From Campylobacterales bacterium (GTDB lineage Bacteria; Campylobacterota; Campylobacteria; Campylobacterales; Sulfurovaceae), in the NCBI GenBank assembly GCA_016937075.1, contig JAFGWQ010000132.1, forward strand, positions 1-5,271: DNA of 5,271 nt. The letters run 5' to 3'. A program made the translations under genes and the position numbers. The notes under the pieces were generated by a model, which saw only the letters and a list, made by a program, of their open reading frames with translations, did no database searches and was not told the origin of the DNA. Numbering within the stretch: the first letter of the stretch is position 1; every line of letters starts with the position of its first letter. Shown here in pieces: positions 1 through 5,238 of this stretch.

Positions 1-20
1 ACTGGGTTAAACATCCTCGT

Positions 21-77
21 CATCCTGAACTTGTTGCAGGATCTAAATAACAGAGATGCTGAAACAAGTTCAGCATG
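21..77. repeat. REP-like dispersed palindromic element made of two related hairpins
   Basis: Two 23-base arms (21-43 and 55-77) are inverted copies of each other, with 20 of 23 positions able to pair across an 11-base spacer. Each arm is also a small hairpin by itself: ATCCTG/CAGGAT (22-27 with 37-42) and ATGCTG/CAGCAT (56-61 with 71-76), each with a 9-base loop. The two loops, around AACTTGTT and AACAAGTT, are complementary. The core CATCCTGAACTTGTT...CAGGATC resembles a palindromic repeat I recall as scattered between genes in many bacterial genomes; that is recollection, not a search. It probably acts as a mobile or selfish intergenic element or as an RNA hairpin. No gene adjoins it inside the window. 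Confidence 0.7.
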
Positions 78-150
78 AAAAATCATATCTCATAATGAAC
101 AAATCACATTATCATGAACAAATTTATCCTATTTCAAATATAATTATCAA

Positions 151-186
151 AATAAGTATGCATTCCACCTCAGGAGAGGTGGAACG
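151..186. repeat. Intergenic hairpin repeat, copy 1
   Basis: A perfect 9-bp stem (163-171 with 176-184, TTCCACCTC/GAGGTGGAA) closes a 4-base AGGA loop. It is preceded by AATAAGTATGCA and followed by CG. The left flank AATAAGTAT recurs before the palindromes at 440-461 and 845-873, and GTATGCATTCC (156-166) recurs exactly at 3637-3647. The inner stem differs from every other copy while staying complementary, so the fold rather than the sequence is what is kept. There is no T-run after it, so it is not a standard terminator. Confidence 0.65.
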
Positions 187-239
187 AAGTAAAAAGTTGT
201 ATTTGTAATTATTGGTGTCATTAAGTTGTTGGTTTATAT

Positions 240-266
240 TTGTTCCCACGGAAACCATGTGAACAA
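240..266. repeat. Degenerate intergenic hairpin repeat, copy 2
   Basis: An imperfect hairpin with 10 of 12 positions paired (240-251 with 255-266) and an AAA loop. It starts TTGTTCCCACG, sharing the GTTCC arm of the neighbouring palindromes, and its other arm has decayed to ATGTGAAC. It is the weakest member and may be a decaying copy. A TTG-initiated frame of 64 codons running over it (240-434) looks spurious, because it is made mostly of repeat sequence. Confidence 0.4.
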
Positions 267-314
267 GCTAACGATTGTTTATGTACTTACTGCAACAATT
301 CTTGCTTTTTCTAT

Positions 315-339
315 CGTTCCCATCGTCCCGATGGGAACG
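315..339. repeat. Intergenic hairpin repeat, copy 3 (perfect 11-bp stem)
   Basis: CGTTCCCATCG (315-325) pairs perfectly with CGATGGGAACG (329-339) across a 3-base TCC loop, the strongest stem in the window. It lacks the AATAAGTAT left flank seen at other copies but shares the CGTTCC...GGAACG ends. No run of T follows, so it is better read as a REP-like element than as a terminator. Confidence 0.7.
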
Positions 340-416
340 CAGATATGAAACATCATAAAATCTATATCTGCATAATCCTCATTCATGTGTATAAAATGAA
401 ACCATCTAAAATTAGT

Positions 417-422
417 TATAAT
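417..422 (+). promoter_or_regulatory. Possible -10 box upstream of the small unknown gene
   Basis: A consensus TATAAT lies about 70 bases before the start at 490. No recognisable -35 hexamer sits 16-18 bases upstream. Campylobacterota promoters often depend on the -10 region with little -35, so it could work, but in such AT-rich DNA a chance match is likely. If used, the transcript would begin near 429 and carry the hairpin at 440-461 in its leader. Confidence 0.2.
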
Positions 423-425
423 TAT

Positions 426-461
426 GAAAAATAAGTATACGTTCCTATCATGATGGGAACG
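426..461. repeat. Intergenic hairpin repeat, copy 4
   Basis: A 22-base near-perfect palindrome (440-461, CGTTCCTATCA / TGATGGGAACG) has one T-G position (446 with 455) that would still pair as G-U in RNA. It is preceded by the 14-base block GAAAAATAAGTATA (426-439), which recurs exactly at 821-834. It ends 28 bases before the small gene at 490, within that gene's likely leader. Confidence 0.65.
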
Positions 462-489
462 AGATTACAACTATACGATGGAGGATTTT

Positions 490-804
490 ATGTCAACAAC
501 GATCAAAGCAAGCCTCAAGCGGCTAAACGATAATCAGGTTGAGTGGGAAGTTTATGGTACAACGGATTTGGAGCAACTCCATGTGTTTATGAGCGTACAA
601 ACTGATCTATACCCGCATCAAGTTGATTCTCATAGCTCTTATCAAAATGAGTATACCGGAAGAGGAATAATTGAGGTGCCTGGCAATATTAGGATTCCGT
701 GGCACGCAAAAGCTATTGGATACCCTGGGAACCAAATGGCAACATTGAATGAAATTTTAGAAACAGGTGAGATTTTTTCTAGTGGATCAGAAACAGTAAA
801 ATAA
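490..804 (+). CDS. Small protein of unknown function (104 aa)
   Basis: I do not recognise this protein. The start at 490 is chosen because a strong Shine-Dalgarno, GGAGG at 480-484, ends five bases before that ATG; the earlier in-frame ATG at 478 overlaps this site and would add only four residues. The product begins MSTTIKASLKRL and has no cysteine, signal peptide or membrane segment, so it is probably a soluble cytoplasmic protein. The N-terminal half is polar and mixed in charge. The C-terminal part (about residues 62-82) is rich in Gly, Pro and aromatic residues (VPGNIRIPWHAKAIGYPGN) and ends in a Ser/Thr-rich tail. It stands alone on its strand, with repeat copies at 426-461 and 821-873 on either side. 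Coding is supported by the ribosome binding site and a 315-base open frame; function is open. Confidence 0.65.
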   Translation: MSTTIKASLKRLNDNQVEWEVYGTTDLEQLHVFMSVQTDLYPHQVDSHSSYQNEYTGRGIIEVPGNIRIPWHAKAIGYPGNQMATLNEILETGEIFSSGSETVK

Positions 805-820
805 ATTTTGTTGATGTAGT

Positions 821-873
821 GAAAAATAAGTATAAATTTATTCACTCGTTCCAGAAGAGACCATTGAAACGAG
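821..873. repeat. Degenerate intergenic hairpin repeat, copy 5
   Basis: The block GAAAAATAAGTATA (821-834) exactly repeats the left flank of the copy at 426-461. After a short spacer, CTCGTT (845-850) pairs with AACGAG (868-873), and after one mismatch CA pairs with TG (852-853 with 865-866), leaving a large loop of about 11 bases. The stem has partly decayed compared with copies 1, 3 and 4. The element separates the small gene at 490-804 from the NlpC/P60 gene, and its right arm overlaps the best -35 box for the latter. Confidence 0.5.
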
Positions 874-892
874 GGAAAGAGATACCTATAAA
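864..892 (+). promoter_or_regulatory. Likely sigma70-type promoter of the NlpC/P60 gene
   Basis: TTGAAA (864-869) and TATAAA (887-892) are each 5/6 matches to the -35 and -10 consensus and are spaced by the ideal 17 bases. Transcription would begin near 899, giving a leader of about 57 bases before the ATG at 956. The -35 lies in the right arm of the repeat at 821-873. No experiment supports it; AT-rich DNA yields chance matches, but the spacing and position are good. Confidence 0.4.
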
Positions 893-955
893 TAACGATA
901 ATGCCAAAATGGATATTTTTTGGTAGAATCAAACTATAATTTTTAGGATGATGAT

Positions 956-1486
956 ATGAAGTTAAACAGATTTTTTAAAATTTTTATTCTTATGACGTGT
1001 TTTGCAAACGCCGAAACAATTATAGAGTCAAACAAGCTTCATGAACAAATAAATCTGCCTTGTCAGGTTAAAGAGAGTAATGCAACAGATAGTATGAGTA
1101 AAGTTGACAAACTGATCTCACTTGCAAAAAGTAAGTTGGGCAGTAGTTATGAGCCTACAAAAGCAGGACCGGATAGTTTTGACTGTTCCGGATTTGTTTA
1201 CTACCTCTTTACAGCCAATGGTATTTCTATTCCTCGTGAATCAATAGACCAATCCCAAAGCGGTAAAAAGCTTACCAGGGAGGAGTTGCAAAAAGGAGAT
1301 ATTCTATTTTTTGACACTTATGAGAGAAATCATATCAATCATAGTGGAGTCTATCTGGGAGATGGCAAGTTTATCCACTCAAGCTCTGGTAAAGCTTATG
1401 GAGTCATAATCTCTGATCTGGATAAAGGTTTTTATTTGGATAAATTTCGGTGGGGTGTGCGAAAAATAGAGGGTGAGGCAAAGTAA
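956..1486 (+). CDS. Secreted NlpC/P60-family cysteine peptidase (peptidoglycan hydrolase)
   Basis: A 176-residue protein with an N-terminal signal peptide: a basic start (MKLNRFFK), a short hydrophobic core (about residues 6-16), and a likely signal peptidase I site after Ala-Asn-Ala (17-19). Cys15 lies in LMTC, a poor lipobox, so a lipoprotein is less likely. The catalytic domain covers about residues 48-172. The nucleophile is Cys77 in FDCSGFV, the base His129 in NHSGVYLG, and the third polar residue probably His141 in FIHSSSG. Members of this family cut the D-glutamyl-diaminopimelate bond in peptidoglycan stem peptides in the periplasm and act in wall turnover or cell separation. No SH3 or LysM wall-binding domain is present, so it is a minimal one-domain enzyme with a linker of about 28 residues. 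The start is supported by AGGA (945-948) seven bases upstream. It has no operon partner and converges on the gene at 1507-1833. Confidence 0.9.
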   Translation: MKLNRFFKIFILMTCFANAETIIESNKLHEQINLPCQVKESNATDSMSKVDKLISLAKSKLGSSYEPTKAGPDSFDCSGFVYYLFTANGISIPRESIDQSQSGKKLTREELQKGDILFFDTYERNHINHSGVYLGDGKFIHSSSGKAYGVIISDLDKGFYLDKFRWGVRKIEGEAK

Positions 1487-1502
1487 TTTTCTATTTCTTT
1501 TT

Positions 1503-1518
1503 GAGACTAAAAAGTCTC
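1503..1518. other. Short inverted repeat at the convergent gene junction
   Basis: GAGACT (1503-1508) and AGTCTC (1513-1518) form a 6-bp stem with an AAAA loop. It overlaps the stop codon of the minus-strand gene and lies 17 bases after the stop of the NlpC/P60 gene. A T-run (TTTCTTTTT) precedes it on the plus strand but no T-run follows it in either direction, so it is not a canonical intrinsic terminator. It may still slow or process converging transcripts. Confidence 0.3.
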
Positions 1519-1833
1519 GATATCAACCAGCTCAACCATAGAACAATCTTTCTTGAATAACTTTTTAGCCGTAGCATCTTCTTCTGCTAAAACTAAAACA
1601 TCTGCATAATCATCTTTACGCACTTCAAATATTTGAATATCTTTTTGTGTAAATAACTCGATAGTCGTATTGCTCTTGTCAAAACTAACATCAATATTTC
1701 TAAGTCCTTTGGCAAATTCACTTTTGATAAGCCTGAGTACTTTTTCATTTTTTAATAACTCTTCTACAGTTACAGAACTATAGAAGTCTCCATCACATAA
1801 CACCTTGTATGATATCAAAATCCCACCATCCAT
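1507..1833 (-). CDS. Protein of unknown function (108 aa)
   Basis: I do not recognise this protein. The ATG at 1833 has an excellent ribosome binding site, AAGGAG (1840-1845), with a 6-base spacer, so the start is well supported. The product is soluble and acidic-mixed, with no signal peptide or membrane segment. The pattern suggests alternating strands and helices: a strand near residues 5-13, a helix near 22-43 (VEELLKNEKVLRLIKSEF), strands near 46-52, 56-62 and 66-71, another hydrophobic strand at 78-83 (ADVLVLAE), and a final helix and strand ending VDIETF. Two cysteines (13 and 97) are not in a recognisable metal or redox motif. It shares its direction with the symporter upstream, but the 227-base gap and an internal promoter candidate suggest independent transcription. 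Confidence 0.75.
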   Translation of the reverse strand: MDGGILISYKVLCDGDFYSSVTVEELLKNEKVLRLIKSEFAKGLRNIDVSFDKSNTTIELFTQKDIQIFEVRKDDYADVLVLAEEDATAKKLFKKDCSMVELVDIETF

Positions 1834-1929
1834 TTATCACTCCTTATTTGAAATAACATATTCCTTAGCAAAGTAGGGCAACAGGAGATAATTTTAATTT
1901 TTTATATTTTATTTTTCTCTTAACTGTCA

Positions 1930-1957
1930 CTTATATTGCCGTTTGATCAAGTGCCAA
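1930..1957 (-). promoter_or_regulatory. Likely sigma70-type promoter of the 108-aa protein gene
   Basis: On the minus strand TTGGCA (1952-1957) and TATAAG (1930-1935) each match 5/6 bases of the -35 and -10 consensus, with a 16-base spacer. Transcription would start near 1923, leaving an AT-rich leader of about 90 bases before the ATG at 1833. TGGCAC here resembles the -24 half of a sigma54 promoter, but no GC element is correctly spaced after it. Confidence 0.4.
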
Positions 1958-1961
1958 TATT

Positions 1962-1979
1962 TTAACAATGATATGTTAA
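1962..1979. promoter_or_regulatory. Inverted repeat TTAACA-N6-TGTTAA, possible operator
   Basis: A perfect 6-base inverted repeat with a 6-base spacer, immediately upstream of the -35 box at 1952-1957 (minus strand) and centred about 47 bases before the predicted transcription start. That is a common place for an activator dimer. I cannot assign it to a known regulator. As RNA the stem would be all A-U except one pair and too weak for a terminator. Chance occurrence in AT-rich DNA is possible. Confidence 0.25.
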
Positions 1980-2060
1980 GAATAGCCTTGCCGATAAGTC
2001 AAGTTCTCATTTTTACATAGTTTTTAATTTAATAATCGAAAAAATGGCTTCAATAAGAGA

Positions 2061-3464
2061 TCAGCGGCGGACATAACCTAAAATACGGCCTATGAAAAAG
2101 ATAACTAAGCCTGCCATTATGCCTGGAGCAATTTCATAGATAGGAAGCAGAGGAAAATATTTCCATATATAGAGCGTACCTACTCCGCCAGTGAGCATAG
2201 TGATCGCGAGTCCTTCGGTCGGCTTTTGACCCAATGCGTAAACAGCAAGCAGAGGGGCAAAGGCTGTTGCCAGTACGCCCCAGGCGTCAAGAACAAGCGA
2301 AAAGACGCTCGAAGCACCGCTCAATGCTATTCCTAGTGCAAGCAATACGACAGATGCTGTTGCGATCTTTGCTGCTAAAAGACTGTGCTTTTTCTTTTCT
2401 ATAAAATCATGTGTCAATGAGGCAGAGCAGCTCAGTATCAGTGAATCCGCTGTTGACATGGTAGCAGCAAAGATCCCTGCCAAGACAAGTCCTATCAAAA
2501 TTTCTGGCAGCAAGTTTGAGGCTAGAGTGGGGAGTGCAAGCTCCGGGTCGAATTGAGCCGTTTCAGGCAAAAAGATCCTGGCTGCTAGTCCTACACATAT
2601 CGTAGCAGCGTAAAATAGGATGAACCAACTGTAGTAGTATATCCGTGTTCTAGTAAGATTGTTTGGGTTGTCCATTGCCATAAAACGCACCATGATATGT
2701 GGTTGTCCAACAACACCAAACCCCGCAAAAAGCCATCCAAGTATAAATGAAGCCGTATCCACAAAAGATCTATGAATTTCTGATGGAAACCATGCCATAT
2801 AGTGCGGACCGACTTCTTGGAGGCGTTTGCCAAATGCCTCAATGCCTCCAACGCTATCGATGGATATCCAAAGCATAACCCCCATGGCAATAATCATGAC
2901 AAACGACTGCGCGGCATCAGTCCAGATAGAGGCACGAATCCCACCAGCATAGGAATAGAGAAGTACAATGGCTGCTCCAATGACTGCGCCGTAATGTCGA
3001 TCCCATCCGAAAAGAACATGTAGTGCCTTGCCTCCTGCATTCAGCTGAGCCGCAGCATATGCTCCCAAAAAAAACACTGTAACAATCCCTATAAGAAAAC
3101 GCAATCTTTTGTAATCTTCGCCGGCATGCCAGTGGCTTAAAATCCCACCGAAGCTATGAGCATTTACATTTTCCGTTACAATCCGTAAACGCTTATGTAT
3201 AAAGAGTGATGCAATAAAATCCCCCACGATCCAGCCGATCATTAGCCATATCGAAGAAAGTCCGACCATGTAAGTGTAGCCGATCATTCCGATGAACATA
3301 TAGCCACTATTGTTAGTTGCTATAGCCGAGAGAGCAACTAACCATGGTTTGACGTTTTGGCTTGCAAGCAGATAGTCGGTAGTAGAGTTACGAGTTTTTG
3401 TTAGAGCTGTTAGCCCGATTATAGCAAAGAGAAATAGAAAAAATAGGAAGCTTCCTATGATCAT
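2061..3464 (-). CDS. Sodium:solute symporter (SSS family, PutP-like)
   Basis: A 467-residue inner-membrane transporter, somewhat shorter than the roughly 500 residues of proline permease PutP, with hydrophobic segments along its whole length in keeping with the 13-helix SSS fold. Family marks are DYLLASQ (30-36) after the first helix, the ALSAIATNNSGY segment of the second helix (44-55), GGIRASIWTDAAQSFVM (174-190), and the LAGIFAATMSTADSLILSCS segment (328-347). Ser337 and Thr338 match the Ser/Thr pair of the Na2 sodium site of PutP. At the position of the PutP sodium-coupling Asp55 this protein has Asn51. It imports a small solute with Na+; the substrate cannot be told from sequence, and proline or another amino acid is only a guess. 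The start has no good ribosome binding site, but its ATG overlaps the stop of a 24-codon frame (TAATG), so it is probably translated by coupling. Confidence 0.9.
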   Translation of the reverse strand: MIIGSFLFFLFLFAIIGLTALTKTRNSTTDYLLASQNVKPWLVALSAIATNNSGYMFIGMIGYTYMVGLSSIWLMIGWIVGDFIASLFIHKRLRIVTENVNAHSFGGILSHWHAGEDYKRLRFLIGIVTVFFLGAYAAAQLNAGGKALHVLFGWDRHYGAVIGAAIVLLYSYAGGIRASIWTDAAQSFVMIIAMGVMLWISIDSVGGIEAFGKRLQEVGPHYMAWFPSEIHRSFVDTASFILGWLFAGFGVVGQPHIMVRFMAMDNPNNLTRTRIYYYSWFILFYAATICVGLAARIFLPETAQFDPELALPTLASNLLPEILIGLVLAGIFAATMSTADSLILSCSASLTHDFIEKKKHSLLAAKIATASVVLLALGIALSGASSVFSLVLDAWGVLATAFAPLLAVYALGQKPTEGLAITMLTGGVGTLYIWKYFPLLPIYEIAPGIMAGLVIFFIGRILGYVRR

Positions 3465-3538
3465 TATTTCGTCTTTTGGTTGATTTTGGCGATAAATATT
3501 TTCCTGTTATGGTTGATAACTTGTGCAGCAACTTTCAT
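3464..3538 (-). CDS. 24-codon leader ORF overlapping the symporter start
   Basis: A short frame (MKVAAQVINHN...NQKTK) runs from the ATG at 3538 to a TAA at 3466-3464. Its stop shares one base with the symporter ATG (TAATG). It has a good Shine-Dalgarno, AAGGA at 3545-3549, six bases before its ATG, while the symporter has none, and it lies about 32 bases after the predicted transcription start. The peptide is basic, rich in Lys and Asn, has no membrane segment and no known relative that I recognise. The likely role is as a leader whose translation delivers ribosomes to the symporter; a functional small protein is possible but unproven. Confidence 0.5.
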   Translation of the reverse strand: MKVAAQVINHNRKIFIAKINQKTK

Positions 3539-3576
3539 GTCTATTCCTTTTGTAGCTATTTACTTGAAGAGAGGAT

Positions 3577-3605
3577 AGTATATCAAAATATATGGTATTT
3601 GTTAA
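3577..3605 (-). promoter_or_regulatory. Likely extended -10 sigma70-type promoter of the leader ORF and symporter
   Basis: On the minus strand TTAACA (3600-3605, 5/6 to the -35 consensus) and TATACT (3577-3582, 5/6 to the -10 consensus) are spaced by exactly 17 bases, and a TGN extended -10 (3583-3585) precedes the -10 box. The start of transcription would be near 3570, with a leader of about 32 bases before the ATG at 3538. This is the best promoter candidate in the window and implies that the symporter is not dependent on the nif transcript. Confidence 0.55.
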
Positions 3606-3636
3606 ATTCTCTCATTTTTGATAGTTGTTGTTATCG

Positions 3637-3662
3637 TATGCATTCCCGCGAAAACCGCGGGA
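3637..3662. repeat. Intergenic hairpin repeat, copy 6, downstream of nifK
   Basis: TCCCGCG (3644-3650) pairs with CGCGGGA (3656-3662) around an AAAAC loop, a stable 7-bp GC-rich stem 27 bases after the nifK stop. Its left flank GTATGCATTCC (3637-3647) is identical to that at 156-166, linking it to the other hairpin repeats. In the direction of nifK transcription the hairpin is followed by AATGCATACG, without a U-run, so it is not a textbook intrinsic terminator. It could protect the 3' end of the nif mRNA from exonucleases, as REP hairpins can. Confidence 0.55.
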
Positions 3663-3689
3663 TAAGGAGTATTTTTACTTTGCTGTAGA

Positions 3690-5237
3690 TTATCTTACGC
3701 AGTCGAAGAAGTAATCTGTTTGCGCAATATTTTTGGTCTCTTCATCAAGTTGATCAAGAACTGCATTGGTGATCCAAGTAAGAAGATTCAATGCACCTTT
3801 GTATCCGCTGATAGAGTATCTGTGCAGATGGTGTCTATCAAAGATAGGAAATCCGATTCTGATAAGTGGAATGCCGGTATCTCTGTAAAGCTCTTTGCCG
3901 TAAACGTTGCCAATGAGGAAATCTACAGGCTCTGTAAACAGAAGGCTTCTTAGATGCCATAGATCTTTACCTGCCCAGATATTGCATTCATCTTTCCATA
4001 ATGATTTGGATAGGATCTTTTTCATATCATCTTCCCAACCTTTGCGCGGAGCATTGTGGCACAAGATATGAGTAGGTATACCGCCCATTTCTACGATGAA
4101 TGATACAAGACCAAGCAAGAAATCAGGATCACCGTATATAGCAAACTTTTTGCCGTGCATATACGGATAGCTGTCTTGCATAGCATCGACTAGTTGGCTT
4201 CTGAGTTTTTTGAGCTCTTCAGGAACCGGTTTGCCTGTCAGTTCGCTAAGTTTCATGACAAATGCATCAGTGCCGCTAAGACCAATTGGATTGGCAGTCA
4301 CATACTCTTGTTTCCAAATATTTTTAATAGTTTTTGCTGTTTGGATAGTCGAGTATTTTTGCAAGCTAATAGTCGCTTTGGCATTGATAGCTGTTTTTGC
4401 ATCAGCTAGCGAGGTACCTCCGCTATATAGTTGATATTCGCCTGCTCCGGTATTCCATTGGGCTTCATGGTCGCCTATCATGACTATTTTGTCACCAAAC
4501 ATTGCTGCTATCTCTTTGACTTCTGCTAGTGATCCAAGATACGGTTCAAACCCGGGGATGATGTTGATACGTTCTTCATCAAGTACTTTTTGAGAAACAT
4601 CCGGATTGAGCTGCTCTAATATACCTTTCATCATATTATCATAGCCTGTTATGTGGCTGCCGACAAAAGAAGGAGTGTGGGCATATGTGATAGCTGTATT
4701 GTCCAGCTCGCCCTGGGCTTCTTCTCTAGCGCCGATCACAAAAGCATTGAGGTCATCCCCGATAACTTCTGCCATACAAGTAGTGCTTACTGCTATCATT
4801 TCAGGTTTGTACATCGCGTTACAATTTCTCAAACCGTCTTTCATATTGGCAAGGCCGCCAAAAACTGCAGCACTTTCACTCATAGAATCACTTACGCAAG
4901 GAGTAGGCTCTTTGAAGTGTCTAGTGAAATAACTTCTAAAATATGCTACACATCCATGGCTTCCATGCACATAAGGCATCGTATTTTCAAAACCAAGACT
5001 TGCCATGACAGCCCCTAGAGGTTGACACGCCTTAGCAGGGTTGACAGTGATCGCTTCACGAGAGAGGTTTTTTTCACGGTAATCCCAGCTTTTGGTCCAC
5101 TCAGCGATCTCATCGACTTTTGACGGATCGATCGAGCCCATATTGCTTTCAAATTCTTTTTTGTTTTTTAATACTTCTTGATATTCTGGTTTCAAGAAAA
5201 GTTTTTGTCCATTGACAATTTGTTCTACATTTTGCAT
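3690..5237 (-). CDS. nifK: Nitrogenase molybdenum-iron protein beta chain NifK
   Basis: A complete 515-residue beta subunit of the MoFe protein (dinitrogenase), which with NifD forms the alpha2beta2 complex that reduces N2 using electrons from NifH. The P-cluster ligands are present: Cys71 in NPAKACQPLGA, Cys96 in HGSHGCVAYFRS, Cys154 in STTCMAEVIGDD, and Ser190 in HTPSFVGSH, corresponding to Cys70, Cys95, Cys153 and Ser188 of Azotobacter NifK. Glu110 in RHFKEP and Asp351/Asp355 in LVDAMQDSY match the residues of the metal site between the two beta subunits. Other hallmarks are GDPDF (369-373), GKDLWHLRS (423-431), RIGFPIFDRHHLHR (460-473) and the conserved end DYFFDCVR. Length and motifs fit the Mo enzyme rather than NifN, which lacks part of the P-cluster set. 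AAAGGAG (5244-5250) lies six bases before the ATG. It is the last nif gene before an unrelated transporter. Confidence 0.98.
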   Translation of the reverse strand: MQNVEQIVNGQKLFLKPEYQEVLKNKKEFESNMGSIDPSKVDEIAEWTKSWDYREKNLSREAITVNPAKACQPLGAVMASLGFENTMPYVHGSHGCVAYFRSYFTRHFKEPTPCVSDSMSESAAVFGGLANMKDGLRNCNAMYKPEMIAVSTTCMAEVIGDDLNAFVIGAREEAQGELDNTAITYAHTPSFVGSHITGYDNMMKGILEQLNPDVSQKVLDEERINIIPGFEPYLGSLAEVKEIAAMFGDKIVMIGDHEAQWNTGAGEYQLYSGGTSLADAKTAINAKATISLQKYSTIQTAKTIKNIWKQEYVTANPIGLSGTDAFVMKLSELTGKPVPEELKKLRSQLVDAMQDSYPYMHGKKFAIYGDPDFLLGLVSFIVEMGGIPTHILCHNAPRKGWEDDMKKILSKSLWKDECNIWAGKDLWHLRSLLFTEPVDFLIGNVYGKELYRDTGIPLIRIGFPIFDRHHLHRYSISGYKGALNLLTWITNAVLDQLDEETKNIAQTDYFFDCVR

Positions 5238-5238
5238 A

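Noticed and set aside
95..123. Direct repeat ATGAACAAAT (95-104 and 114-123)
   Set aside because: Ten AT-rich bases repeated once with no further structure is weak and could be chance.
240..434. A TTG-initiated open frame of 64 codons on the plus strand
   Set aside because: It runs through two hairpin repeats, has no ribosome binding site and an odd Cys/His/Ile-rich composition; it looks like chance.
478..489. Upstream in-frame ATG as the start of the small unknown gene
   Set aside because: It overlaps the Shine-Dalgarno of the ATG at 490 and has no ribosome binding site of its own at a useful distance.
700..714. TGGCAC followed by GC, like a sigma54 promoter
   Set aside because: The GG and GC elements are 9 bases apart instead of the required 10, and the site is inside a coding region.
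151..873. CRISPR-like array or integron attC array
   Set aside because: Repeats are irregularly spaced, differ in their cores, and there is no constant repeat with unique spacers, no leader, cas or integrase gene, and no attC core sites.
642..932. Minus-strand 96-codon open frame
   Set aside because: It is antisense to the small gene and runs over the hairpin repeat, with no ribosome binding site; the plus-strand gene has better support.
948..959. Mini frame ATG-ATG-ATA-TGA overlapping the NlpC/P60 start
   Set aside because: It has no ribosome binding site at a proper distance; the AGGA there fits the ATG at 956. Probably chance.
1925..1940. TGTCAC-N5-TTGCC, resembling a sigma54 promoter on the plus strand
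   Set aside because: The invariant GG is GT, and there is no plus-strand gene downstream.
3476..3688. Plus-strand 70-codon open frame between the symporter and nifK
   Set aside because: It starts at a non-ATG codon without a ribosome binding site, and it is antisense to the leader ORF and promoter and crosses the hairpin repeat.
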